The notes under the pieces were generated by a model, which did no database searches, was not told where the DNA came from, and was given only the letters and a program-made list of their open reading frames with translations. Shown in pieces: positions 50,900-60,248 of a DNA stretch of 64,000 nt. Where the stretch lies: assembly GCA_963803845.1 (NCBI GenBank), contig CAWDNZ010000004.1, forward strand, positions 1,302,001 through 1,366,000. The letters are read 5' to 3'. Origin of the DNA: JABDIY01 sp963803845. Its GTDB lineage: Bacteria > Actinomycetota > Acidimicrobiia > Acidimicrobiales > SZUA-35. The number at the start of each line of letters is the position of its first letter. The first letter of the stretch is position 1. A program made the translations under genes and the position numbers.

Positions 50900-52921
50900 A
50901 TGATGCCGGGAGTGACTGTCGACAACTATGTTGGCCGCGTCCTGGGTGACCGCTACCAGCTCATAAGTCCGGTGGGGTCCGGAGCATCGGCCACTGTGTA
51001 CACCGCCGACGATCGCTCGCTCGAGCGCCGGGTGGCGGTCAAGGTCCTTCACCAGAGCCTCGCCAACGATCCGAAGTTCGCCAAACGTTTCCGTAACGAG
51101 GCCAGAGCTGTGGCTCAACTGGCTCATCCCCGGATCTTGAATGTCTACGATTGGGCCGAAGGTCGCGACTGCTACATCGTGACCGAGTTGCTGGTGGGCG
51201 GCAGTCTCCGAGACATGTTGGACCGGGGACATCTCCTTTCTCCCAGTCAGGCACTGGTTGTGGGACTCCATGCCTTGGAGGGCCTCGAGGCGGCGCATGC
51301 GGCCGGGTTCGTTCATCGCGACATCAAACCCGCCAACCTTCTGTTCGGCCCAGATAGCCGGTTGCGAATCGCCGACTTCGGTATTGCCCGCGCCGTTGCA
51401 GAGGCCGCCTGGACCGAACCCGAGGGGGCACTGATCGGAACGGCCCGGTACGCGGCCCCCGAGCAGGGATCGGGCGCATCGGTCACTGGAGCGGCCGACG
51501 TCTATTCGCTGGCGCTCACTCTTATCGAGGCGGTCACCGGTGAGGTTCCGCTCATCGCCGACAGCCCGATCGCCACCATGGTGCTCCGCCACGACACCAA
51601 CGTGGAGGTTCCCGCCGGTATGGGTCCGCTGTGGGAGGGGTTGAGCGCCGCAACCAAGGCCAATCCCGAACAGCGACCATCGGCCAGTCGGCTCATCCGC
51701 AGTTTTCACCGCGCCGCCGCCGACCTCCCCCGACCCTACGTGCTCCCCCTCGCCAATCTTGCCGAGGATGCTCCCTCCGCCTTGGATTATCCCGAAGTCA
51801 CCGGCACCGGTGGCACCGACGTTCACGGCGAAATCGGCTCCCGGCCGCCGTCCTACGTGGACGATGATGGCGAAGAGGTTGTTGACCTCGCCCCCTTCGC
51901 ACTGCATTTCGCCGATGACGACTTGGCGGCCATGGGTCTCAGCTCGGGCGAAGTTGACGCGGTCCCCGGCGACACCGGCGGCGACATGGCCGATCTCGAT
52001 TCCGCAACCAGAACGCTGTGGCCTTTTGCGATGGCGGGATTCATAGTTCTGGCGGGAATCACGATTCTGGCTTCGTCAGCGATTTTTCGACCCGAGGTGG
52101 CGCCGGTTCCCGTCCCCGCCGCCGTCGATGGCCCGGAACTGGACATCTTTGTGGGTATGGGCGAAGCAGACGCGGTGTCACTCCTGAAGGAAAAGGGATG
52201 GGTTCCAGCAGTTGTGACGGACCGGGTGAGCGGCACAATGCCCGGCGAGGTTCTGGCGCAAAACCCCATTCCGGGCAATCGGTGGGCTGCCGGTCAGGTG
52301 GTAACCCTGCTGGTCTCCGACGGGCCCCCGCTCGTCACCGTGCCGCCCGTGGTCGGCAGAGATCGCCGCGAAGCTCTGGAGTTCGTCCGGGCTGTTGGTT
52401 TGGTAGCTGGAAGTGCCGAGGAGGTCTTCGACGAGGAGATTCCCGCCGATCTTGTGATCAGCTCCAGCTTCCCCGTGGGTGAAGAGGTACCGGAAGGCGA
52501 GACGATCACTCTGACGATCAGCAAAGGGCCAAAGCCGCGCCCAACGCCCAATTTCACCGGTGTTTCAGTGGTCGACGCAACCGCACAGCTGGCCGAGCTT
52601 GGCGTCACGCTCTCGATCGCCGGCGATGACTACAGCATGGATGTCCCCGAAGGATTCATCATCTCCACACTGCCTATTCCAAACGCCCTTGTCCCTAAAG
52701 GCGGCGACGTTGCTGTGATCGTCTCGGCCGGGAAACCATTCGTCACCGTACCGAACACCCGGGGTCAAACGGTAGGTCAGGCCACGGCCCGCCTCGAGGC
52801 GCTCGGTCTCGTTGTGATCGGCGTAGAAGGTGCGCCGAACCGACCGGTGCTCGTAACCGACCCGCCCAACCCAGACAGTGTTCGGGTGGGTACCGAGGTC
52901 ACCATCATCACCCGGCGCTGA
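50900..52921 (+). CDS. PASTA-domain Ser/Thr protein kinase (PknB/StkP-type)
   Basis: About 673 residues from ATG 50900; GTG 50861, ATG 50903 and GTG 50912 are alternatives. Kinase domain (~10-275): GSGASATVY loop, VAVKVL lysine, FVHRDIKPANLL catalytic loop, IADFGIARA and GTARYAAPEQ. An acidic linker follows, then one membrane helix (WPFAMAGFIVLAGITILASSA) and four external PASTA repeats that probably bind peptidoglycan fragments. It links cell-wall state to growth and division. GC-rich inverted repeats (CGCTGCC...GGCAGCG, 52938-52981) after the stop may form a terminator. Confidence 0.94.
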   Translation: MMPGVTVDNYVGRVLGDRYQLISPVGSGASATVYTADDRSLERRVAVKVLHQSLANDPKFAKRFRNEARAVAQLAHPRILNVYDWAEGRDCYIVTELLVGGSLRDMLDRGHLLSPSQALVVGLHALEGLEAAHAAGFVHRDIKPANLLFGPDSRLRIADFGIARAVAEAAWTEPEGALIGTARYAAPEQGSGASVTGAADVYSLALTLIEAVTGEVPLIADSPIATMVLRHDTNVEVPAGMGPLWEGLSAATKANPEQRPSASRLIRSFHRAAADLPRPYVLPLANLAEDAPSALDYPEVTGTGGTDVHGEIGSRPPSYVDDDGEEVVDLAPFALHFADDDLAAMGLSSGEVDAVPGDTGGDMADLDSATRTLWPFAMAGFIVLAGITILASSAIFRPEVAPVPVPAAVDGPELDIFVGMGEADAVSLLKEKGWVPAVVTDRVSGTMPGEVLAQNPIPGNRWAAGQVVTLLVSDGPPLVTVPPVVGRDRREALEFVRAVGLVAGSAEEVFDEEIPADLVISSSFPVGEEVPEGETITLTISKGPKPRPTPNFTGVSVVDATAQLAELGVTLSIAGDDYSMDVPEGFIISTLPIPNALVPKGGDVAVIVSAGKPFVTVPNTRGQTVGQATARLEALGLVVIGVEGAPNRPVLVTDPPNPDSVRVGTEVTIITRR

Positions 52922-53111
52922 GAAGGACCCAGCGCCACGCTGCCAGAGGTGGAGAGGTGGCGGCTCCCCGTGGCGGCAGCGCGGCTTGCCGAACCGATTC
53001 CTGAAGAAACCGCATTGATCCTTGCCACGATCGATGCGTTGGTGCAGATCGCTTGAGTGAGGTTTCCCCTGCTCGAAGTCTGAGCTTTGTTGGACGGTAC
53101 GCTTTCGCCTG

Positions 53112-53564
53112 ATGAGTGAGCGACTTCTGTTTTTGAGCGACGAGTGGATCGTCAAAGCCACCGAGCTACGGGAGGAAGTGGAGCTCCATTACGGCGACCG
53201 GCTACCCGTGCCTCCGGCCAAGGTGGCGGTCAACATCACGATCACCGGGATTCCCCATCGGAACGACCTGAGCGGACACATCGATACAACGGCCGGCAAC
53301 TTTGCGATCATGGAGGGCACGCTGGAAGCCGCCGACGTATCGGTTAGCACCGACTACATCACCGCGGCAGAACTGTTCACTTCCCAAGGACCTGAGGCGT
53401 TCATGGGGGTGATGATGCCAGCCATCTTTGGCGGGCGCATCATGGTGGAAGGCAATCTGAACGAACTGATGCCGCTCATCCAACAACAGGCGATCCAGAC
53501 CCAGGATATCCCTCGTGAAGCCCAAGAGATCGCTGCTCGAATCATCGCCTTCACCGAGGTCTGA
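53112..53564 (+). CDS. SCP2 sterol-binding-domain protein
   Basis: 150 residues, a stand-alone SCP2 fold: N-terminal helix MSERLLFLSDEWIVKATELRE, a beta-sheet with GHIDTTAGNFAIMEG, and DYITAAELFTSQGPEAFMGVMMPAIFGGRIMVEGNLNEL as the helical hydrophobic cover. Such proteins bind lipids or acyl-CoAs in the cytosol. It lies 30 bases before gatC, probably in a separate functional context. The 190 bases upstream after the kinase gene hold only inverted repeats. Confidence 0.8.
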   Translation: MSERLLFLSDEWIVKATELREEVELHYGDRLPVPPAKVAVNITITGIPHRNDLSGHIDTTAGNFAIMEGTLEAADVSVSTDYITAAELFTSQGPEAFMGVMMPAIFGGRIMVEGNLNELMPLIQQQAIQTQDIPREAQEIAARIIAFTEV

Positions 53565-53594
53565 CCACAAGCCGGCGGGGCCTATCCTGTTCCG

Positions 53595-53897
53595 GTGGCA
53601 GAACCGCTGACAAGGGAAGAAGTGGCGAGGGTCGCTGAACTGGCGATGCTCCGCCTCACCGACGAGGAACTGGAGACGTTCACATCTCAACTGGGAGCTA
53701 TTTTGGGCCATGCCGAGGACGTAGAGGCCCTGAACGTCGACGATGTTTCCCCCACCCAGCATCCGTATCCGCTGGTCAATGTGTTCCGGGAAGATGTGGT
53801 GGAGGAGTTCGCCGGTCGAGCCGCGGTGCTGGCCATGGGACCAGATGTCGAGGATGGCCGTTTCAAAGTGCCGCCCGCTCACGGTGAAGGTTCCTAG
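53595..53897 (+). CDS. gatC: Glutamyl/aspartyl-tRNA amidotransferase subunit C
   Basis: 100 residues from GTG 53595, the usual GatC length. LTREEVARVAELAMLRLTDEEL and the later QHPYPLVNVFREDVV are the family signatures; the protein wraps around GatA and stabilises it. The last base of its stop is shared with the first base of the gatA start. First gene of gatCAB, which makes Gln-tRNA(Gln) and/or Asn-tRNA(Asn) from misacylated tRNA. Confidence 0.94.
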   Translation: MAEPLTREEVARVAELAMLRLTDEELETFTSQLGAILGHAEDVEALNVDDVSPTQHPYPLVNVFREDVVEEFAGRAAVLAMGPDVEDGRFKVPPAHGEGS

Positions 53898-55339
53898 TGG
53901 ATTCGGCCCTGAAGATTGCTGCGGCCATTCGCTCCGGTGAGCGATCCGCCGCCGAGGTACTGGCGGAGAGCCTCGCTGTCATCACGGCCGGAGAAGAACG
54001 CATTAACGCGTTCAATACTGTGGCAACCGAGCAGGCCCACGAAGCCGCCGCCGCAGTAGACGCCGCAGTGGCCCAAGGCCGGGATCCCGGCATTCTGGCA
54101 GGCGTGCCGGTGGCGCTGAAGGACAATATGTGTACAACTGGTCTGGAGACCACCTGCTCCAGTCGGATTCTTCAGGGGTGGAAGCCACCCTATGACGCCA
54201 CTTCGGTGGAACGCCTCCGGGCTGCCGGAGCGATCATCGTTGGGAAGACCAACATGGACGAGTTCGCCATGGGTTCCAGCACCGAGAACTCCGCCTTCGG
54301 GGGTACCAGGAACCCTTTGGACATCACCCGGGTCCCCGGAGGTTCAAGCGGCGGATCGGCCGCGGCCGTTGCGGCAGGCATGGTGCCATTGAGTTTCGGG
54401 TCCGATACCGGCGGCTCGATCCGGCAACCCGCCGCTCTGTGCGGAACGGTGGGGTTCAAGCCAACCTACGGGGCAGTCTCTCGATACGGGCTGATCGCCT
54501 TCGCCAGCTCGCTGGATCAGATCGGTCCCTTCACCACCACGGTTGCAGATGCGGCGGTAGCGTTTGCTGCCATCGCCGGGCACGATCCCCGTGACTCCAC
54601 CAGCATCCCGGCCCCGATGCCCAACGTCATGGGGGCGCTGGGCAAAGGAGCGCAAGGCCTACGGGTAGGTGTGATCAGCGAACTCATGGGGGAGGCGATC
54701 GAGGGCTTTGAACCCGAGGTGCTCGCCCAGACCCGGGCCGCCGCTGACGCTCTTGCCGCGGCAGGGGCAATGGTGGAGGAGGTGAGCGTTCCGTCAACCA
54801 TTTACGGCCTCTCGGCCTATTACCTCATCGCCCCGGCCGAGGCGTCCAGCAACTTGGCGCGCTACGACGGCGTTCGCTACGGCAATCGCGTCACCGAGGG
54901 TTCGACCACGGCCGACATGATGATCGCCACGCGGACCGCCGGGTTCGGGGCCGAGGTGAAGCGACGGATCATGTTGGGAACCTACGCCCTCTCGGCGGGT
55001 TATTACGATGCGTTCTATGGCAAGGCTCAGCGGGTTCGCACGCTGATTCTCAACGATTTCAACGCGGCCTACGAGCGATTCGACGTTTTGCTATCGCCCA
55101 CCTCACCGTGTGTTGCGTTCCCCTTCGGGGCGAAGGCCGATCCGTTGACGATGTACCTCAACGACGTGTGCACCATCCCATCCAATTTGGCGGGCCATCC
55201 GGCCATCTCGGTTCCTTTCGGTACGGGAGCCCACAATCTGCCGGTTGGAGTGCAGTTGCTGGGTCCGATCTTGGGTGAAGCAGCGATCTTCCAGGCGGCC
55301 GCCGTTCTTGAGGCTGCCGCGCCCCAAGGATCGGCATGA
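53897..55339 (+). CDS. gatA: Glutamyl/aspartyl-tRNA amidotransferase subunit A
   Basis: 480 residues from GTG 53897. Amidase-signature enzyme with the Ser-cisSer-Lys triad: Lys75 in VALKDNM, Ser150 in VPGGSSGGSAAAVAAG and Ser174 in SDTGGSIRQPAA. It releases ammonia from glutamine for GatB. Full length, with no frame problem. 64-73 bases separate it from gatB. Confidence 0.95.
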   Translation: MDSALKIAAAIRSGERSAAEVLAESLAVITAGEERINAFNTVATEQAHEAAAAVDAAVAQGRDPGILAGVPVALKDNMCTTGLETTCSSRILQGWKPPYDATSVERLRAAGAIIVGKTNMDEFAMGSSTENSAFGGTRNPLDITRVPGGSSGGSAAAVAAGMVPLSFGSDTGGSIRQPAALCGTVGFKPTYGAVSRYGLIAFASSLDQIGPFTTTVADAAVAFAAIAGHDPRDSTSIPAPMPNVMGALGKGAQGLRVGVISELMGEAIEGFEPEVLAQTRAAADALAAAGAMVEEVSVPSTIYGLSAYYLIAPAEASSNLARYDGVRYGNRVTEGSTTADMMIATRTAGFGAEVKRRIMLGTYALSAGYYDAFYGKAQRVRTLILNDFNAAYERFDVLLSPTSPCVAFPFGAKADPLTMYLNDVCTIPSNLAGHPAISVPFGTGAHNLPVGVQLLGPILGEAAIFQAAAVLEAAAPQGSA

Positions 55340-55412
55340 GTAGCCCGGCGAAGATGAGTCCGGTGAACCTCAGCACGATCTCGGTAAAGATGACAGAAGG
55401 CGAGTGGACCCG

Positions 55413-56816
55413 ATGACCAACTGGGAAACGGTAATAGGGCTGGAAGTGCACGCCGAGTTGGCCACAGAATCGAAGATGTTTTCGCCGGCTCGCAACGTGT
55501 TCGGCGGCGAACCAAACACCAACGTGCATCCGGTATGCCTAGGCCTTCCAGGAACGTTGCCGGTGGTAAACGGCAAGGCAGTGGAGTTGGGGATCAAGTT
55601 GGGCCTGGCGCTCAACTGCACGATCAACCGGTGCGAGTTTGCCCGCAAGAACTACTTCTATCCAGACATGCCCAAGGATTACCAGATCAGTCAGTACGAG
55701 CTGGCGTTGAACACCGACGGCTACCTCGACTTGCCAACCGGCACGAGGATCCGGGTAGAGCGCGCCCACCTGGAAGAAGACACCGGTAAGTCCACTCACG
55801 TCGGCGAGTCCGGCCGAATCACCGGGGCCGACTATTCGCTGGTCGATTACAACCGCGCCGGCGTACCGCTCATCGAGATCGTGAGCCACCCCGACCTCCG
55901 CAACGCCGAGGATGCCAAGTCCTACGTTTCGGAACTACGGGCGATTCTGGTGGCAGTTGGTGCTTCGGATGGGAAGATGGAGGAGGGTTCACTGCGGGTG
56001 GATGCCAATGTTTCGGTCCGCCCCGTCGGTTCAACCGAACTCCGAACCCGCTGCGAGGTGAAGAACGTGAACTCGCTTCGATCGCTGGGTAGGGCCATCA
56101 ACTACGAGGTGGCCCGACATATCCGCCTGTATGAGGATGGCGAGGCGCCCATTCAGGAGACTCGCCACTGGGACGAGGAAGCTGGCCGCACACAGCCCGG
56201 GCGCTCCAAGGAGGAGGCCGACGACTACCGATATTTCACCGATCCGGACCTGGTGGTGATGGATCCGTCGCCGGAGTGGATCGAGGAGATCCGAGCTTCC
56301 ATGCCGGTGTTACCCGCCCAGATTCGCACCTCGCTGATCCACGATGGCGCCGATCCCGACGTTGCCGCCACGGTGATCGCCCGGGGCCTCGGCTCCTTGG
56401 TGGTCGCCACCATCGCCGCGGGCGCCGACGCCAAAAAGACGTTGATCCACGCTCAGAACAACATCGATCCCGATGCCGTGGGGGTTTTGACCGCTTCCAT
56501 GTTTGCCGAGTTGGTCAAGATGGAGACCGACGGGAAGCTCACGGCTACGCAGGCCAAGAGCGTCTTGTTGGAGCTTACCGAGAAGGGCGGCAGTGCGGCC
56601 GAGATCGCTGCGTCGTTGGGTTTCGAAGCGATGGAGGTGGGGGAGCTCGAGGCCCTATTGGATCAGATCATCGCCGAGAGCCCCGACCAGTGGGAGCGTT
56701 TCTGTGGTGGCGAGGCCAAGTTGCAGGGGTTCTTCACCGGGCAGATCATGAAGGCCACCAAAGGCCAGGCCGACGGCAAGGCCATCAACGAACTCCTCAC
56801 CGCCAAAAAGCTGTAA
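55413..56816 (+). CDS. gatB: Glutamyl/aspartyl-tRNA amidotransferase subunit B
   Basis: 467 residues from ATG 55413; GTG 55404 is three codons earlier. VIGLEVHAELATESKMFSPA opens the cradle domain, with the zinc-site region GLPGTLPVVN, and RAGVPLIEIVSHPDLR and DANVSVRP are conserved. The C-terminal YqeY-like tail is present (SLGFEAMEVGELEALLDQII). It activates the misacylated tRNA with ATP and transfers ammonia to it. A structured repeat begins two bases after the stop. Confidence 0.95.
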   Translation: MTNWETVIGLEVHAELATESKMFSPARNVFGGEPNTNVHPVCLGLPGTLPVVNGKAVELGIKLGLALNCTINRCEFARKNYFYPDMPKDYQISQYELALNTDGYLDLPTGTRIRVERAHLEEDTGKSTHVGESGRITGADYSLVDYNRAGVPLIEIVSHPDLRNAEDAKSYVSELRAILVAVGASDGKMEEGSLRVDANVSVRPVGSTELRTRCEVKNVNSLRSLGRAINYEVARHIRLYEDGEAPIQETRHWDEEAGRTQPGRSKEEADDYRYFTDPDLVVMDPSPEWIEEIRASMPVLPAQIRTSLIHDGADPDVAATVIARGLGSLVVATIAAGADAKKTLIHAQNNIDPDAVGVLTASMFAELVKMETDGKLTATQAKSVLLELTEKGGSAAEIAASLGFEAMEVGELEALLDQIIAESPDQWERFCGGEAKLQGFFTGQIMKATKGQADGKAINELLTAKKL

Positions 56817-56817
56817 C

Positions 56818-56897
56818 CGAAATCTCTGCTGTACGTCACCACCTGTGTCGCCTCCAGCAGACATTTCGTCGAAATGTCGTCTTGGGCAGAAATTTCG
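56818..56897. repeat. Structured dispersed repeat, copy B
   Basis: Second copy of the 80-base element at 35184-35263, aligned without gaps at 70% identity. The ends are nearly complementary (CGAAATCTCTGC against GCAGAAATTTCG, one mismatch), and inside is a perfect hairpin, GACATTTCG, one base, CGAAATGTC (56860-56878). It fills the gap between gatB and a convergent gene. It may terminate transcription from both sides. Confidence 0.5.
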
Positions 56898-56906
56898 AAG
56901 GCGAAG

Positions 56907-58400
56907 CTAGCGCTCGGCGATCCAGGCGGTTCGGGCCATCCACTCCAGCCCGGGTTCATAGAGCGATTCGTGTTTCCCTTCGAACAGCACCAGGGTGACA
57001 TTGCCAGACTCGCGGCTCATGAGTAGCGGTGGATCCTGGCCATCGAACCACGCATCGCCGCTGTAGGTTCCTCGGATCGAAGCGGGAACCACGTTGTTGT
57101 CCACGGCGGTGTACACATCAGGACCGAATTGATCCTCGGGAGCGGCCAAGGCATCGAACGCCTTGAACCCCGCTGAAGTTCCCACCAACACATCGCGAAT
57201 CCCCGCCCCGATGTAGATGGGGATCCCTGACGCTTTGGCGTTGGCGATGGTATTGATCGGGCTACGTCGGAAACATTCATCACCCGCCGCCGTCCCTGGC
57301 AGCGGCTCGCCACCACAGGAATTGATCAGCTGGGTTCGATAGTGACGACGCGGCACGGTGAGGCGGTGGAGGTAGAAGTCCACCATGTTGTACACGGGCA
57401 CCCATGCCACGGCGCCGGCAAACATCTCGGGGGCCCGACCCGCCATGTTGAGACTCGCCATCGCTCCTCCGGAGAAGCCGATCATGAAGACCTTGGTGGG
57501 ATCGATACTGTCGTTCGCTAGCGCGAAGTTGACAGCGTCTTTGATGTCCTGGGTTGTTTTCACCGAGCCCGTGGCCTCGGGGTTGTTGTTGGCACCCCGG
57601 AAGTTGGGAGCGATCATGGCCCAGTCGTTCTCATCGGCCCACCGAGCGAACGGAATATTGAGCTGCTGGGTGTAGTTGGAGCTCCAGGAATGCAGCACCA
57701 AGAGCAGCGGGCGCTGAGATCCGTCTGACGGTGCCCAGTAGGCCGGTTGCTGATACGAATCGAGCGTTGACGGAATCGTGATCGGCCTGGCCTTGGTGTA
57801 GGTGGCCCACGCGCCGGTGTTTGAGGATGAGTAGTTCCGAAAGTCGTCGGTCCCCACGAAGTTGTTGATCCCGGTGACCTTCATCCCGCGGTCCGCGCCC
57901 GGTCGAGCCGAAAGCTCACCGACGAATCGATTGGCGCCCACGAATTCGTTGCCGGCGGCGATCCAGCGGACGGTCCCGCCCCGGTTCAACTGCCCTGAAT
58001 TCAACAGATCGAGCCAATAGTTGAAGCCTGGCCCGTCGGCTCCCCGGCCCAGAACGTTGTTGTACACCGTGGTCACAAACTGTTCGTTGGTGGTGGCCCC
58101 GTAAGTATTCTTGAACTCTGCGCTGGCCGCGAATGAGCTGGCAATCTCTTCGATTTCATACGCCTGGCGGTAGAGACGAATCCAGTATTTGGCACCACTT
58201 ACGTCTGGTTGCCGATCGAAGAACGCTTGGTACAACCGGAGGACGTTGGCGTACTCTGCATAGAAATCTTCTGCGGTCGTGAGCTGCTCAAGGGTGACAG
58301 CGTCGGTCATTTTGCTCGATGTCTGCGCCTGAACTGGCGTTGTGAGTGTGACGGCCAGCAATAGTCCGCTGATGGTGATGAGGATTCTTCTTCGCACCAT
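56907..58400 (-). CDS. Secreted DUF4214 protein with alpha/beta hydrolase domain
   Basis: 497 residues from ATG 58400; a longer start at 58481 would hide the signal peptide. Signal peptide RRRILITISGLLLAVTL ending TTPVQAQ. Residues ~35-150 are a DUF4214 domain (LYQAFFDRQPDVSGAKYWI; VYNNVLGRGADGPGFNYWL). Residues ~215-497 are an alpha/beta hydrolase resembling feruloyl esterase/PHB depolymerase-type enzymes (LLLVLHSWSSN, nucleophile in IGFSGGAMASLN, late His in FEGKHESLYE). It is exported. Pairing of these domains suggests an extracellular esterase or peptidase whose DUF4214 part binds a partner or surface glycan; that is inference. Confidence 0.82.
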   Translation of the reverse strand: MVRRRILITISGLLLAVTLTTPVQAQTSSKMTDAVTLEQLTTAEDFYAEYANVLRLYQAFFDRQPDVSGAKYWIRLYRQAYEIEEIASSFAASAEFKNTYGATTNEQFVTTVYNNVLGRGADGPGFNYWLDLLNSGQLNRGGTVRWIAAGNEFVGANRFVGELSARPGADRGMKVTGINNFVGTDDFRNYSSSNTGAWATYTKARPITIPSTLDSYQQPAYWAPSDGSQRPLLLVLHSWSSNYTQQLNIPFARWADENDWAMIAPNFRGANNNPEATGSVKTTQDIKDAVNFALANDSIDPTKVFMIGFSGGAMASLNMAGRAPEMFAGAVAWVPVYNMVDFYLHRLTVPRRHYRTQLINSCGGEPLPGTAAGDECFRRSPINTIANAKASGIPIYIGAGIRDVLVGTSAGFKAFDALAAPEDQFGPDVYTAVDNNVVPASIRGTYSGDAWFDGQDPPLLMSRESGNVTLVLFEGKHESLYEPGLEWMARTAWIAER

Positions 58401-58489
58401 GGGAAAGCTAGTGGGGTCATCTCGCAACCACGACCATGGTGGGCGGAGCCCCCAGGTCAGCCGGCCAGCCTCGATGGCCACTCGAGTTG

Positions 58490-59575
58490 CTAGTAGCCAG
58501 TGATGTGAAGGTGATCCTGGTGCACATCATCGGTGAAGGATCGGCCGCCGAAGCCGTCGAAGGCCCACGGGCTCCCGATGCTTTGAATGCCGGCGTCGAA
58601 GAGTTCTCGACTCAATATCCAGGCCGGCGAACCCTCGAACCGACTGTCGACAACCAGTTGTCCGTCGACCGCGTAGACATCCATGGCCTGCCCAACGGAG
58701 TGCCGGCTGACGCTATTGGTTGCGAACACGTTGTACGGGTGGCCCCGGTTCAAGACGAGGACGCTGTAGCTGTGCTCCTGAGCAACCTCCAGCATTCGAT
58801 TCAACATGGTTTCGGTGGTGTGGCCGGCGAAGACGTCCCAACGAGCTGAATCGGCCATCGTGATGTCAGGGTGATCGACCACCGCAGCAGCCACTTCCCC
58901 CAGGTTCTCGGGGCGCTCGACGGCGGGACCGCCCACGGAGGCCAGTTCGTCCACTTCCAACCCGTCCGGACCACGCCGGACCCGAACATCCACGATCCTT
59001 GACTCACGAGAACGTCGCCCCTCGGCCGACAGCCGTTCGGTGTCCACCCACACCATCAGCGACGCTCGGTCCGGGCGATTGCCGCCCATCTGTACATACC
59101 GGACCGTGGCCACCGATTGCGTTCCAGGCGTCATGGTTTCGGCGAGGAGCGAGGAAAGCTCCGTGGTGGGTTCCACGCCGAACACCTCGACCAGCTTGGC
59201 TACCTGTGCGTCAACATCGGTCTCCGGCTCGTAAGTCAGGGCGGACTGAGCGAATTGCCCGCCCAATTCCTTCCGTTCCCGAAGGACTTCGGTTTCCGAC
59301 GGGGTGAATGGCGGACCTGCCACCAGCGGCGGGATCGTTGTGCTGGTCGAGATGCCGGGCACAGTTGTGGTGGTCCGCTCGGCGGTGGACGGGGTGAGTG
59401 TCGCAGAGGTTGGAGCCGAGGGGATGGAGCTGGTTTGTTTTACGACCGTGCCCTGTACTTCGGCCTTGGAACTTCCAGCTTCGCAGCCCGCCGCGCTGAG
59501 CATGGCGGCCAAACCCAGCCCGGCTGCCATCAGAACCACCGGGGCCGCTGTTGTTCGAGGTTTCCTTCGAGACAT
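58490..59575 (-). CDS. Lipoprotein with M15-like (D-Ala-D-Ala peptidase fold) domain
   Basis: 361 residues from ATG 59575. The signal sequence ends LSAAGC, a lipobox-like site, then a Thr/Ser/Pro-rich linker. The C-terminal ~150 residues have NRGHPYNVFATNSVSRHSVGQAMDVYAV and HQDHLHITGY, matching the H-x(6)-D and H-x-H zinc ligands of M15/VanY-type carboxypeptidases. Likely acts on peptidoglycan at the outer face of the membrane, or is an inactive sensor of it. It diverges from the ECF sigma gene at 59682, so the two may share regulation. Confidence 0.75.
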   Translation of the reverse strand: MSRRKPRTTAAPVVLMAAGLGLAAMLSAAGCEAGSSKAEVQGTVVKQTSSIPSAPTSATLTPSTAERTTTTVPGISTSTTIPPLVAGPPFTPSETEVLRERKELGGQFAQSALTYEPETDVDAQVAKLVEVFGVEPTTELSSLLAETMTPGTQSVATVRYVQMGGNRPDRASLMVWVDTERLSAEGRRSRESRIVDVRVRRGPDGLEVDELASVGGPAVERPENLGEVAAAVVDHPDITMADSARWDVFAGHTTETMLNRMLEVAQEHSYSVLVLNRGHPYNVFATNSVSRHSVGQAMDVYAVDGQLVVDSRFEGSPAWILSRELFDAGIQSIGSPWAFDGFGGRSFTDDVHQDHLHITGY

Positions 59576-59681
59576 CGGAGCCTGAGAGTACACGATGACC
59601 CTCTGGTGAAGCAGATGGGTCATTTGATGCAAGTGATCGAGGATCTGGTAAACCAAGGAGGCGTGTGGGGCGTCTAATGAG

Positions 59682-60248
59682 GTGATGGTGATGGCTGGTC
59701 TCGAACGCACTCCAACAGGGGAACTCCCGGTCGTTCAGCGAGTCGACGCGGGTCCTGGCACAGGTCCGCTGGTTGATCTTCCGGCTCTTTATGAGGCGCA
59801 TTACCGCAAGCTCGTGAAGCTGGCTTCGTTCTACACCGATGACATCGAGACCGCCGAAGAAGTGGTGCAAGATGCCTTCGTCAAACTCCTGAACGGGAAC
59901 TATCGAATCGAAACGAATCCCGGCGGCTACCTGCGAACCATGGTTCTCAACGGGGCGAGATCCCAACTTCGTAGACGCAAGGTCCGCCGAGATCATGTGC
60001 CCGATGTGCCGCGACCTGCCGATGCTGCTGAGGTGGGAGGCGTTGCCGCTGCGTCGTCGTCAGAAATCGTCGCCGCCCTGCGCACACTTCCCGATCAACA
60101 GACCGCTGTGCTCGTTCTGCGTTATTTCCTTGATCTTTCCGAGGCCGACATCGCCGACACGCTGGGGATCGCCCGCGGTTCGGTGAAGAGTCACGCCAGC
60201 CGTGGCCTTGCCAAACTTGCCGCCATCGTTCCGGAGGTCGCCGCATGA
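59682..60248 (+). CDS. ECF-type RNA polymerase sigma factor
   Basis: 188 residues from GTG 59682; ATG 59685 or 59691 are equally possible. Region 2: LYEAHYRKLVKLASFYTDD and ETAEEVVQDAFVKLL. Region 4: LPDQQTAVLVLRYFLDLSEADIADTLGIARGSVKSHASRGL, the helix-turn-helix that reads the -35 element. No region 3, as expected for the ECF group. The downstream gene overlaps by ATGA and is probably its anti-sigma partner. A strong AAGGAGG at 59655-59661 is too far from this start and may serve a very short leader frame. Confidence 0.9.
   Translation: MMVMAGLERTPTGELPVVQRVDAGPGTGPLVDLPALYEAHYRKLVKLASFYTDDIETAEEVVQDAFVKLLNGNYRIETNPGGYLRTMVLNGARSQLRRRKVRRDHVPDVPRPADAAEVGGVAAASSSEIVAALRTLPDQQTAVLVLRYFLDLSEADIADTLGIARGSVKSHASRGLAKLAAIVPEVAA

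Noticed and set aside
59655..59677. Leader mini-frame before the ECF sigma gene with a strong AAGGAGG.
   Set aside because: The spacing to the nearest GTG codons (1-3 bases) is too short for good initiation and the frame would be only a few codons; could be coincidence.
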